From NCBI RefSeq assembly GCF_021605415.1, contig NZ_WKEQ01000018.1, positions 1 to 64,000 of the forward strand: a stretch of DNA of 64,000 bases, given 5' to 3'. The notes under the pieces were generated by a model. It searched no databases. It saw only the letters and a program-made list of their open reading frames with translations, and was not told the origin of the DNA. Positions 34,319 to 42,817 of this stretch are shown piece after piece (position 1 is the first letter of the stretch; each line of letters opens with the position of its first letter). Both the position numbers and the translations under genes were made by a program. The DNA comes from Pseudomonas syringae. GTDB lineage: Bacteria; Pseudomonadota; Gammaproteobacteria; Pseudomonadales; Pseudomonadaceae.

Positions 34319-35236
34319 TCAGGCAAGACTGTCGGGGTCGCCAAAAAACATCTGGATTCGCGAGCGCAACCAACGCTCACCCGGATCGTTGTCCTGCGAC
34401 CCGCGCCAGGCCATGTGCAGCTCGAAGGAGCGGGTCGGCAGCGGCGGTTCTTCGGCCCGCACGCCACCGGCAGAGGTCAGCGCGTCGGCGGCGTAGTCCG
34501 GCACGGTGGCGACGATGTCGGTGCCGGCAAGCAGGGTGCTCAATCCGTTGAACTGCGGAACGGCCAACACGACATGCCGTTTGCGGCCGAGTTTTTCCAG
34601 CTCTTCATCAATGAAGCCGCTCAGGTCGCCAGCGAATGACACCAATGCGTGGGGGCGGGCGCAGTAATCGTCCAGGCTCAACGGCCCCGGCACGGTGTCG
34701 GCACGCAGCAGTTTCGGTTTGCTGCGACGCAGCACCTTGCGTTTGGCGTTGGCCGGCAAATCGGTGGTGTAGCTGACGCCAATGGAAATCTCGCCCGATG
34801 CGAGCAAGCCTGGCATCAGAATGTAGTTGACCCGACGCACAACCAGCACGATGCCAGGCGACTCGGCGCGCAGGCGTTTGAGCAGCATCGGCAGCAACGC
34901 GAATTCGACATCATCCGACAGGCCGATACGGAACACGGACGTGCTGGTAGCGGGATCAAACTCTGCTGCACGGCTGACCGCCGTGGAAATCGAATCCAGG
35001 GCCGGCGAGAGCAGGGCGAAGATTTCCATGGCCCGGGCGGACGGTTCCATGCTGCGCCCGGTGCGCACGAACAGCGGATCGTCGAACAGGCCACGCAAGC
35101 GCGAAAGGGCCGCACTGATGGCCGGTTGACCGAGAAACAGCTTTTCCGCAGCCCGTGTCACGCTGCGTTCGTGCATCAGGGTTTCGAAAACGATCAACAG
35201 GTTCAGGTCGACGCGACGCAGGTCATTACGATTCAT
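34319..35236 (-). CDS. mexT: LysR-family regulator of the efflux operon, MexT-like
   Basis: A 305-residue LysR-type regulator. The N-terminal winged helix reads DLRRVDLNLLIVFETLMHER then VTRAAEKLFLGQPAISAALS (residues about 5-45), with RLRGLFDDPLFVRTGRSMEP after it. The remainder is the periplasmic-binding-fold effector domain. ATG 35236 is chosen (AGGA upstream); the frame could extend eight codons. Gene order mexS (divergent), mexT, mexE, mexF, oprN equals that of P. aeruginosa, where MexT activates mexEF-oprN and mexS in response to redox or electrophile stress. The protein looks intact, without the frame disruption seen in some laboratory strains. Confidence 0.92.
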   Translation of the reverse strand: MNRNDLRRVDLNLLIVFETLMHERSVTRAAEKLFLGQPAISAALSRLRGLFDDPLFVRTGRSMEPSARAMEIFALLSPALDSISTAVSRAAEFDPATSTSVFRIGLSDDVEFALLPMLLKRLRAESPGIVLVVRRVNYILMPGLLASGEISIGVSYTTDLPANAKRKVLRRSKPKLLRADTVPGPLSLDDYCARPHALVSFAGDLSGFIDEELEKLGRKRHVVLAVPQFNGLSTLLAGTDIVATVPDYAADALTSAGGVRAEEPPLPTRSFELHMAWRGSQDNDPGERWLRSRIQMFFGDPDSLA

Positions 35237-35507
35237 CTGGAGTCCTGGCAGAGTCATCAAGCTTGACGAAAGCAGTCATATGAGAACAATGACCGGCATG
35301 AATCTTACGGGCAAAGGCTGGTACTCTGCACCGGAAAATTCAGCTTTACTGAATACAAGGCAGCAGTTTTTTCCATGCATCGTGATCAGGCTGCCCATAC
35401 GGCGGAATCAATGACAGGCATGTCGACTATTAATAGCCACTGATAGTCTTGGGCCGAAAGCCCGGATAGAGTTCAGGGCATTAGAGGTTACTTTGGCGAG
35501 GTTTGCG

Positions 35508-36530
35508 ATGTCCCGCACGATCCGTTTTCACAAGTTTGGTCCGGCCGAGGTGCTCAAATGCGAAGAGCATGCGGCCGCTCAGCCAGGTCCTGGCGAAGTG
35601 CAGGTGCGTGTCGAAGCGATCGGCATCAGCTGGTATGACACGCTCTGGCGTCAGAACCTGGCTTCGTCTCAGGCGCGCCTCCCTTCCGGCCTTGGCCATG
35701 AGATGGCTGGCGTAGTAACCGCCGTGGGCAACGACGTCGAGGATCTGTCTGTCGGCGATAAAGTGGCCAGCTTCCCGGCGGAAAGCCCCAACGACTATCC
35801 GGTCTACGGTGAGCTGATCGTTCTGCCGCGCACGGCATTGACCCGTTACCCGGATGTGCTCAGCCCGATCGAAGCCAGCGTGCATTACACGCCGCTGTTG
35901 ATCGCCTACTTTGCTTACGCCGATCTGGCACGGGTCAAACCGGGGCAATATGCCTTGGTCACCGATGCCAGCCACTGCGCCGGTCCTTCCTTTGTGCAAT
36001 TGGGCAAAGCCTTGGGCATTCGCGTGATTGCCGCGACGAAAAGCGCGGAAGAACGTGAATATCTGTTATCCCTCGGGGCGGAGAAGGTCATCGTCACCGA
36101 AGAGGAAGATCTGCTGCTGCGGATCAACAAAATCACCGATAACCGTGGCGTCGATGTTGTCTTCGACGGTCTCGGCGGTCCGCAGATGTCGTTGCTCGGC
36201 GACGTCCTTGCACCACGTGGCAGCCTCGTGCTGTACGGCCTGCAAGGGGGAAACCAGACGCCGTTTCCGGCCTGTGCTGCCTTCCAGAAGAACATTCAGT
36301 TCTTTGTGCACTGCATCGGCAACTTCACGGGCAAACCCGAACTGGGCATCACTCAGGATCACGTCGCGTTGCAGCGTGCCCTGCGTGATATCAACCAATT
36401 GACGGCCGATCGCGTGCTGTTGCCGCTCAAGACACGGGTATTCCCGTTCGACGAGTTCGTCCAGGCCCATCGCTACATGGACGAGTGCCCATGCCGCGAA
36501 CGAGTGGCCCTCAAGGTCGAACCGGCTTAA
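35508..36530 (+). CDS. mexS: Zinc-less MDR-family oxidoreductase, MexS-like
   Basis: A 340-residue protein of the medium-chain dehydrogenase/quinone oxidoreductase family, about the length of P. aeruginosa MexS. The N-terminal GroES-like domain (IGISWYDTLWRQN, GLGHEMAGVVTAVG) is followed by a cofactor domain whose usual glycine motif is modified (ALVTDASHCAGPSFVQLGKA). ATG 35508 is preferred (GAGG seven bases upstream) over TTG 35493. Known role: removes an electrophilic metabolite that otherwise activates MexT; loss of MexS turns the pump on. It is divergent from mexT with a 271-base shared promoter region and is followed by a strong terminator. Confidence 0.92.
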   Translation: MSRTIRFHKFGPAEVLKCEEHAAAQPGPGEVQVRVEAIGISWYDTLWRQNLASSQARLPSGLGHEMAGVVTAVGNDVEDLSVGDKVASFPAESPNDYPVYGELIVLPRTALTRYPDVLSPIEASVHYTPLLIAYFAYADLARVKPGQYALVTDASHCAGPSFVQLGKALGIRVIAATKSAEEREYLLSLGAEKVIVTEEEDLLLRINKITDNRGVDVVFDGLGGPQMSLLGDVLAPRGSLVLYGLQGGNQTPFPACAAFQKNIQFFVHCIGNFTGKPELGITQDHVALQRALRDINQLTADRVLLPLKTRVFPFDEFVQAHRYMDECPCRERVALKVEPA

Positions 36531-36541
36531 TCCTGCTGATC

Positions 36542-36568
36542 AGAGTCCGTGATTTCACGGACTCTTTT
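36542..36568 (+). terminator. Rho-independent terminator after mexS
   Basis: AGAGTCCGTGA (36542-36552) and TCACGGACTCT (36555-36565) form a perfect 11-base inverted repeat with a very short loop, followed by a T run. It starts 12 bases after the mexS stop. Confidence 0.92.
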
Positions 36569-37072
36569 GTGTTATCCCACCGCATCCTCAGACAGTTCGG
36601 GCTCATTGCTCGACGCCGTTCAGCAACTGAACTGGTTTTTCCTGTCGATCTGTATCTTCTAATCATCATATAACCCCTGATAATTGAGTAATTACTTCAT
36701 CTCAAGGAATGAGCTATGGCTGTACATTCTCTTCGACTTTCGAATTATCTAAACCGTGTTTATATCCGCTGTGCCTATTTCTGTTTAATGGTTGTAGGGA
36801 TGCGCCGAGCGCCGTTCTTTTTTTCTTGTACTCATTGTCCGTGGGACAGTGTCGGAAGTTTCCTAGGAGTCTCCGGAGCACGAGAAAAATCAACAGGAGC
36901 AAGGGTTTGCCGGTGCCAAGTGTTCGTTGGGTTGGAGCGCCGCTTCATGTGTTTCAAATAACTACGAAAACTTAAGTGTTAGCATTTAAGCGTCTATTAA
37001 TTAAATACTTTATTGCGTGGGCCTGAGACCGTGACTGCGCGATATGAAACTTTGGCTACCGGGTAATTACTG
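36569..37072. other. AT-rich intergenic stretch
   Basis: This stretch is visibly richer in A and T than the rest of the window. It holds small palindromes, GTTCAG-CAA-CTGAAC (36618-36632) followed by a T run and AGTAATTACT (36687-36696), a possible small gene at 36716-36961, and CTTAA...TTAAG repeats just before the next gene. Nothing else is recognised. Confidence 0.5.
36716..36961 (+). CDS. Possible small hypothetical protein
   Basis: An 81-residue frame with a respectable ribosome site (AAGGAATGAGCT just before ATG 36716) in an otherwise gene-free AT-rich stretch. The translation is rich in Cys, Phe and Arg (two CxxC-like spacings, SCTHC) and shows no family I recognise. A second frame of similar size overlaps it out of phase, so coding potential is doubtful; it could be noise or a decayed fragment. 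Confidence 0.22.
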   Translation: MAVHSLRLSNYLNRVYIRCAYFCLMVVGMRRAPFFFSCTHCPWDSVGSFLGVSGAREKSTGARVCRCQVFVGLERRFMCFK

Positions 37073-38551
37073 ATGAGTACGATCCATGATCAGGCAATGA
37101 ATTATGTCTACCAGCAAGTTCTGCAGCGATTGCTGAGTTTCTTTTCCCGTGCCGAACGCACGGCGTTGCAATTGCTGATACAGCGCCTCGTCGTCGCTGC
37201 GGGCGGAACGGAGCGCATCGGAGATTTCAAGGTGCTGGTCATTCAGTCCGGCACCCGCGACAGCTGTTACGCACTGGCTCTGCTGCGCGCGGCACAGCTG
37301 AGCATTGCCGGTCGAGCACCGGGGACGTTCCAGCTGCGAGTCGCCAACCTGCGTGGCGCAGGCACGGCTACAACGGCGTTGCACAATATGCACCGCAGCT
37401 ACAGCGCGCTATTTCTTTACGATGACCCACGGGTCGAGTTGTTGATGGTCGATCATCGAGAGGTGCTGTCGTTCAATCATCTGGCCGCATTCAGTGACGA
37501 AGGCAACGAAGCAAGCCGCTTGAATCTGTTGACGATGGGGCATCGTCGCAACTGGGATGAAAAGCTTGAGCTGTGGGATCACACCTATCTCGCCACGGCC
37601 GAATTCTACGGGCAGATTGCGCGTTGGAATAATGGCGTGGATGCGTTGCTCGGCAGTGAGGGCCCGCGCCGCCAGAACGCTTTCCTGCAGGGCCTGGATC
37701 GTGCCACGCAAAAGGCCGGGCTGGGCGCGCTCAGGTCTCATAACGGCGGGTTCGAAGAGCTTTTCGTACTGCTTGACGGTTTGGGTGGCGACTGTTTTCG
37801 AATGTTCTACCCGGAGGCGGACCTGGCGCCGTGGCGTCCAGCTGGACAGTTCGAAGCATGCCGACGCAGTACCTGCATCGACATTCACGACATCGTCGCC
37901 GGCGATTTGAAGGAGCGGTGGCCGTTGCTCAGTGATTTCCTCGGCTTCCAGGCACAAGAGTTTGCGCAGGATTTAACTGACAGCGAATTGGCGGACCCGT
38001 TGATCGCCGGGCATCTATGCGGCCTGCAAGCCAGTCTGATCGAGGGGCGCACTTATCAGGCCGGCGTCTCGGATTATCTTCAGCGCAGCGTGGATGAGTT
38101 GCGTCGCAACCTGGTGCCGGAGCCGGTCTGCGAACGGTTGCTGACGACCTTCGGTTATTTGCGCGATTTCGATGAACTGCGTTTGCGGGCCGCTGCTGCA
38201 TTACAGGCTGGCTACGGCGTCAGCGAGACGCAGCTCACCTGTCTGATTCATGCACCGTTCATCGACGGCGGCGCGGGTCTTGAACGGTTCTTGCGCAGTT
38301 GCCACCCCGGCATGTTGGTGGCGCTGCCCGACCTGCACCGCGCCATGCAGGGTTTGCATGCGCCCGATCAGGTGCTGCACTGGATGACGGATGTCAGCGG
38401 CTTGCCGGTCAAACTGATCACTCGCTTGTATGGCATGGGCCCGGTCCGTATACGCCATGAGCCCGACGCCCTGTCACTTGGCGAGGCATCGGATGATGGT
38501 GAATTCGACAATGCCGGGGCTGCACCGGGTGACCGTTCCGCTGAAGGTTGA
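37073..38551 (+). CDS. Unrecognised 492-residue protein upstream of a MocR regulator
   Basis: A long intact frame with normal Pseudomonas codon use, starting at ATG 37073 behind a weak site. I do not recognise the family. It has no signal peptide and no clear membrane helix; short features are VLVIQSGTRDSCYALALLRA (a possible Rossmann-like strand-loop-helix near residue 53), VELLMVDHREVLSFNHLA, a Trp-rich part (RRNWDEKLELWDHTY) and FVLLDGLGGDCFRMFYPE. The C-terminus is acidic (LSLGEASDDGEFDN). The MocR-type regulator starts 35 bases after its stop on the same strand, so the two probably form one transcription unit, and the regulator may control this gene. AT-rich DNA precedes it. Confidence 0.7.
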   Translation: MSTIHDQAMNYVYQQVLQRLLSFFSRAERTALQLLIQRLVVAAGGTERIGDFKVLVIQSGTRDSCYALALLRAAQLSIAGRAPGTFQLRVANLRGAGTATTALHNMHRSYSALFLYDDPRVELLMVDHREVLSFNHLAAFSDEGNEASRLNLLTMGHRRNWDEKLELWDHTYLATAEFYGQIARWNNGVDALLGSEGPRRQNAFLQGLDRATQKAGLGALRSHNGGFEELFVLLDGLGGDCFRMFYPEADLAPWRPAGQFEACRRSTCIDIHDIVAGDLKERWPLLSDFLGFQAQEFAQDLTDSELADPLIAGHLCGLQASLIEGRTYQAGVSDYLQRSVDELRRNLVPEPVCERLLTTFGYLRDFDELRLRAAAALQAGYGVSETQLTCLIHAPFIDGGAGLERFLRSCHPGMLVALPDLHRAMQGLHAPDQVLHWMTDVSGLPVKLITRLYGMGPVRIRHEPDALSLGEASDDGEFDNAGAAPGDRSAEG

Positions 38552-38586
38552 CCGTGAGCGGTATGGGAAGCCAGGGAGGCGAACTC

Positions 38587-39987
38587 ATGAAAGCGCCGCG
38601 GGAAAGCGAATTCGCTTATCAGGCGGTGTACCGTTATCTGGCGCAGTTGATCAGCGAACCCTGTGGCGAGGGGGCGGTAAGGCTGCCTTCACTGCGTGAA
38701 CTGGCCGATCGCTTGAATGTGTCGATTTCCACAATCCAATACGCCTATTCGCTACTGGAAAAGGAGGGGCGGGTCTATTCGGTTGCCAAATCAGGCTATT
38801 ACACCCATGCCGCCGCATCCCTCATGCCACCTTTGGGTGGCGGCGACTTGCTGGAAACCCTTTACATCCATGCACGGCGCCCCGGCATGCGGGTGCTGAG
38901 CATGGACGACCCGGCATCGTTGCAACCACTGGACAGCCCGCTGCTAATGCTCGAAAGAGAACTGCTGCGCCAGTACCCAAGACAGCCGCCGATACCGCTG
39001 CAACCGTGTGGTGAACTGGAACTGCGCACCGTTCTGGCGGCTCGCTACACTACGTCGCCGACGCAGTGCTGGCATGCCGAGGATGTCTATATCGGCGCGG
39101 ATTTGCGCGGTGTATTGGAGATACTCATCCGCGTGCTGGATTTGCGAAACACGACAGTGATTGTCGAATCACCCTGTGACTGGGTCATCCTGCGTTTGCT
39201 AAGCGCCGCTGAAGTACGGGTCATCGAACTGCCTTTACAGGCGCAAGGCGAAATTGATCTGCAACAACTGGGCAGCCTGATCAATGCAGAAACGGTCAGG
39301 CTGATCCTGTTGTCATCAGGATTGAGCATGCCGTTCGGCAGCGTGCTTGCCGAAGCCCATCTGCGGGACATAGCGCAATTGTTGATGCGTCACGACGTCT
39401 GGTTGCTGGAAAACGATTGCCACAGCGAGCTGAGCGACGTGAAGTCACCGCTGCGTCTGCGTGATTTGCTGGATCCCGACCGCCTGTTGGTGTTTTCGAC
39501 CCTCGAAAAAATCATGGGAGCCGAGGCGCCTTATGGCTTTGTATTGTCCCGTCAGTGGCGTGAGGCGCTGCAACGGCATTTTCTGTTGCGTGCATTTCGT
39601 CTGTCGCCCATTCGTCAAAAGGCAGTCGCGCGGCTGTATACCAGTGGACGTATTGATCAACACCTGCACCTGCTGCGGCGTTTGCTCAAGGAGCGGCGAA
39701 CCCTGCTGATTCAACTCTTGCGGGAGCGCTTGGGCGATACGCTGCATATCATCGATCCCCAGGGCGGCGCGACAATCTGGGTGTGTTCACGGCGTAAGGT
39801 AGACATGGCGTCTGTCTTTCACCGTCTGCTCAAGCAGCAGGTGGTCATCGCGCCGGGTGAGCTGTTCAGCCTGCAAGGTTTGCACGCTGACTACCTGCGT
39901 TTGAGCCCGGGTAATTGCGCCGATCAGGAACTCGCGAGTGTGGTCGGTCTTCTGGGCGATGCGCTGCGATTGGCGCCCGGCAGTTGA
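38587..39987 (+). CDS. MocR-type GntR regulator with aminotransferase-like domain
   Basis: A 466-residue regulator. Residues about 10-75 form a GntR winged helix (VRLPSLRELADRLNVSISTI then YSLLEKEGRVYSV). The rest has fold-type I aminotransferase features: LILLSSGLSMPFGS, DVWLLENDCHSEL, and the PLP-lysine region FSTLEKIMGAEAPYGF with the candidate Schiff-base Lys in EKI. ATG 38587 is used because GGGAGG lies at 38574-38579; a frame opening at 38548 would overlap the previous gene. Known members bind PLP and an amine or amino acid to control neighbouring genes. It follows the unknown 492-residue gene; pgm begins 107 bases later. Confidence 0.88.
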   Translation: MKAPRESEFAYQAVYRYLAQLISEPCGEGAVRLPSLRELADRLNVSISTIQYAYSLLEKEGRVYSVAKSGYYTHAAASLMPPLGGGDLLETLYIHARRPGMRVLSMDDPASLQPLDSPLLMLERELLRQYPRQPPIPLQPCGELELRTVLAARYTTSPTQCWHAEDVYIGADLRGVLEILIRVLDLRNTTVIVESPCDWVILRLLSAAEVRVIELPLQAQGEIDLQQLGSLINAETVRLILLSSGLSMPFGSVLAEAHLRDIAQLLMRHDVWLLENDCHSELSDVKSPLRLRDLLDPDRLLVFSTLEKIMGAEAPYGFVLSRQWREALQRHFLLRAFRLSPIRQKAVARLYTSGRIDQHLHLLRRLLKERRTLLIQLLRERLGDTLHIIDPQGGATIWVCSRRKVDMASVFHRLLKQQVVIAPGELFSLQGLHADYLRLSPGNCADQELASVVGLLGDALRLAPGS

Positions 39988-40094
39988 ATGTGGGAAAACG
40001 TCGAGAATATGCTGGATCGTTCACATCGCGTTGCGGTCAAATCGTCCGTAAACTGCGCTGTATTTCCTGAACCACTCGATCTCAGAGGTTTTGC

Positions 40095-41741
40095 ATGACA
40101 CTCAGTCCTTTTGCGGGTAAACCGGCACCGGCAGAATTGTTGGTCGACATCCCGCGACTGGTGACGGCCTATTACACTGGCCAGCCTGATGCTTCGATTT
40201 CCACCCAGCGTGTGGCGTTCGGCACGTCCGGACACCGGGGCAGCTCGTTCGACCTGAGTTTCAATGAATGGCACGTTCTGGCCATCAGCCAGGCAATCTG
40301 CCTGTACCGTGAAGCGCAAGGCATTGATGGCCCGCTCTTTGTCGGCATCGATACCCACGCGCTGTCGACCCCGGCCGGTGCCAGTGCATTGGAAGTATTG
40401 GCGGCCAACGGTGTCACCGTAATGATCGCTGCCAATGACGAATACACGCCGACACCGGCGGTTTCTCACGCGATTCTTTGCTACAACCGGGGTCGCACTT
40501 CGGGCCTGGCGGATGGCGTGGTCATTACGCCTTCGCACAATCCTCCGCAAAGCGGCGGTTACAAATACAACCCCACCAATGGCGGCCCTGCCGACACTCA
40601 CATCACCAAGTGGATCGAAGCCAAGGCCAACGAGCTGCTAGCCAATAAACTGGCCGGCGTGAAGCGCATCAGCTATGAACAGGCGCTGAAGGTGCCAACC
40701 ACTCATCGCCATGACTACCTCAACACCTACGTCGCCGACCTGATCAATGTCATCGACTTCGATGCGATTCGTGATGCCAAGCTGCGCCTGGGTGTCGATC
40801 CGCTGGGTGGAGCAGGGGTGCGCTACTGGTCGGCGATTGCCGAGCATTACCGCCTCGACCTGGACGTGGTGAACAAGGCCGTGGATCCGACCTTTCGCTT
40901 CATGACGGTCGACTGGGACGGCCAGATTCGCATGGATCCATCCTCCAGCCACGCCATGCAAGGCCTGATCGGCCTGAAAGAACGCTTTGACGTCGCCTTC
41001 GCGTGCGACCCGGATCACGACCGTCACGGCATCGTCACGCCGTCTGGCGGCCTCCTGGCGCCGAACAGCTATTTGGCTGTGGCGATCGATTACCTGTTCC
41101 AGAACCGTGCGCAATGGCGCGCCGATGCTGCTGTCGGAAAAACGGTGGTCAGCAGCGGTTTGATCGACCGTGTGGCCAAACGCCTGGGCCGTCGTCTGTA
41201 TGAAGTGCCGGTGGGTTTCAAGTGGTTTGCCGATGGCCTGTTCGATGGCTCCCTGGGCTTTGGCGGTGAAGAAAGCGCCGGCGCTTCGTTCCTGCGCAAG
41301 GACGGTGGCGTCTGGAGCACCGACAAGGATGGCTTGATTCCGGCGCTGCTGGCTGCAGAAATGACCGCCCGCACCGGTCGCGACCCAAGCCAGGCTTACC
41401 GTGCACTGACCGACGAACTCGGCGAGCCGTTTTCGGTACGCGTTGACGCCAAGGCCAATCCGGAGCAGAAAGCCCTGCTGAGTAAGTTGTCGCCGGGTCA
41501 GGTCACGTCGACCGAGCTGGCGGGCGAGAAAATCCAGAGCATTCTCAGCCATGCGCCGGGCAACGATGCAGCCATCGGTGGCCTGAAAGTGATGACTGAG
41601 AACGGCTGGTTCGCGGCACGTCCGTCGGGCACTGAAGACATCTACAAGATCTACGCCGAAAGCTTCATCGGCGATGACCACCTCAAGCAACTGGTTGCCG
41701 AAGCGCAAACCCTGGTCGATGGCGCAATTTCCACCCAGTGA
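40095..41741 (+). CDS. pgm: Phosphoglucomutase, alpha-D-glucose phosphate-specific
   Basis: A 548-residue enzyme interconverting glucose 1-phosphate and glucose 6-phosphate, feeding trehalose, glycogen or envelope sugar synthesis. It has the phosphohexomutase layout: [12 protein letters not shown] near residue 42, active-site Ser147 in [10 protein letters not shown], the Mg loop [11 protein letters not shown] near 305, sugar-binding [12 protein letters not shown] near 390, and the C-terminal phosphate loop [11 protein letters not shown] near 518. Length equals that of E. coli Pgm. Start ATG 40095 with GAGG nearby. A strong terminator follows 12 bases after the stop. Confidence 0.97.
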   Translation: MTLSPFAGKPAPAELLVDIPRLVTAYYTGQPDASISTQRVAFGTSGHRGSSFDLSFNEWHVLAISQAICLYREAQGIDGPLFVGIDTHALSTPAGASALEVLAANGVTVMIAANDEYTPTPAVSHAILCYNRGRTSGLADGVVITPSHNPPQSGGYKYNPTNGGPADTHITKWIEAKANELLANKLAGVKRISYEQALKVPTTHRHDYLNTYVADLINVIDFDAIRDAKLRLGVDPLGGAGVRYWSAIAEHYRLDLDVVNKAVDPTFRFMTVDWDGQIRMDPSSSHAMQGLIGLKERFDVAFACDPDHDRHGIVTPSGGLLAPNSYLAVAIDYLFQNRAQWRADAAVGKTVVSSGLIDRVAKRLGRRLYEVPVGFKWFADGLFDGSLGFGGEESAGASFLRKDGGVWSTDKDGLIPALLAAEMTARTGRDPSQAYRALTDELGEPFSVRVDAKANPEQKALLSKLSPGQVTSTELAGEKIQSILSHAPGNDAAIGGLKVMTENGWFAARPSGTEDIYKIYAESFIGDDHLKQLVAEAQTLVDGAISTQ

Positions 41742-41753
41742 CACACGAAAAAA

Positions 41754-41782
41754 GGGCGACCACAACGGTCGCCCATTTTTTG
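41754..41782 (+). terminator. Rho-independent terminator after pgm
   Basis: Stem GGGCGACC (41754-41761) / GGTCGCCC (41767-41774), five-base loop, then ATTTTTTG. An A run in front of the stem lets it also act on the minus strand, where the convergent pirin gene ends. Confidence 0.93.
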
Positions 41783-41843
41783 AGGAGTGGAACGAGGCTG
41801 CTCCTGCAAATTGAAAAAACCTCAGCGTCTGAACTTCAGGTAT

Positions 41844-42539
41844 TCACGCCAGATCCACCAGCACAATTTCGCTGTCTTCAATGGCTGTGACGGACAACAC
41901 TCGTTCGTCTGCCACCGCAATACCGTCTCGAGCTTGTGCGCGTAAGCCATTGACTTCAATGACACCCGTCGCCGGCACGAGGTACGCACGACGTCCCGTA
42001 TCGAGGTGATATTCGGCGGTTTCTCCAGCCTTGACGGTGGCCGCCACGAGGCGAGCATCAGCGCGAATACGCAGGCTTTCGTCATCACCGGCCTTGCCGC
42101 TGGCCAATGTCACAAAACCTTCGCGATCGCCTTTCGGGAATGGTTTCGCACCCCACGAGGGCGGCGCACCGGTTTCGGTCGGCAGAATCCAGATCTGGAA
42201 GATCCGGGTTTCGCTGGACTCCAGGTTGTATTCGCTATGGGCGATGCCGGTGCCGGCACTCATCACTTGCACGTCGCCAGCCTCGGTACGGCCCTTGTTG
42301 CCGAGATTATCCTGGTGAGTAATCGCGCCTTCACGCACGTAAGTGATGATTTCCATGTCCCGGTGCGGGTGGGTCGGGAAACCGCTGCCGGCCGCAATAA
42401 TGTCGTCGTTCCACACTCGCAGGTTGCCCCAGCTCATGCGTTGCGGATCATAGTATTCGGCGAACGAAAAGTGGTGGTGGGCATCCAGCCAGCCGTGATG
42501 AGCGCCGCCCAGCGATTTGAAAGGTCTGAGTTCAAGCAT
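41844..42539 (-). CDS. Pirin-family protein (YhhW-like quercetinase type)
   Basis: A 231-residue bicupin. ATG 42539 follows GAGGAG and gives the family start MLELRPFKSLGGAHHGWLD; an open frame to 42665 is not supported. The N-terminal cupin has the metal ligands in WLDAHHHFSF and FPTHPHRDMEIITYV, and later VMSAGTGIAHSEYN. Family members bind Fe, Ni or Cu, and some oxidise quercetin in vitro; the physiological substrate is unknown. It converges on pgm. Upstream is a 278-base gap shared with the divergent helicase gene. Confidence 0.9.
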   Translation of the reverse strand: MLELRPFKSLGGAHHGWLDAHHHFSFAEYYDPQRMSWGNLRVWNDDIIAAGSGFPTHPHRDMEIITYVREGAITHQDNLGNKGRTEAGDVQVMSAGTGIAHSEYNLESSETRIFQIWILPTETGAPPSWGAKPFPKGDREGFVTLASGKAGDDESLRIRADARLVAATVKAGETAEYHLDTGRRAYLVPATGVIEVNGLRAQARDGIAVADERVLSVTAIEDSEIVLVDLA

Positions 42540-42817
42540 GATCGTCTCCTCAAAAGGCTCGTCCTGGGGCGCATTGCCAACGCCATGAACCGAGACCGGT
42601 GATTGATGGCAGTCATCATCTAGCAAGCACTTACCGGCAAAAAGCGTAAAAAATGCGGCATTCATATCGAATATGTTGATGTGAAAACGCTCGGCAGAGC
42701 TTCACTCAACTTTCAATTCGTCGCCTAACCCAATGACATGAAAGCATTTCGCTAGAACTCAACGGCAAATGCAGCCACCATGGCACCCTACAGCCTCACA
42801 CACTGGAGCCCGTCAGC

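Noticed and set aside
36709..36975. Second small frame overlapping 36716-36961
   Set aside because: It has no better evidence than the other frame; at most one can be real and neither resembles a known family.
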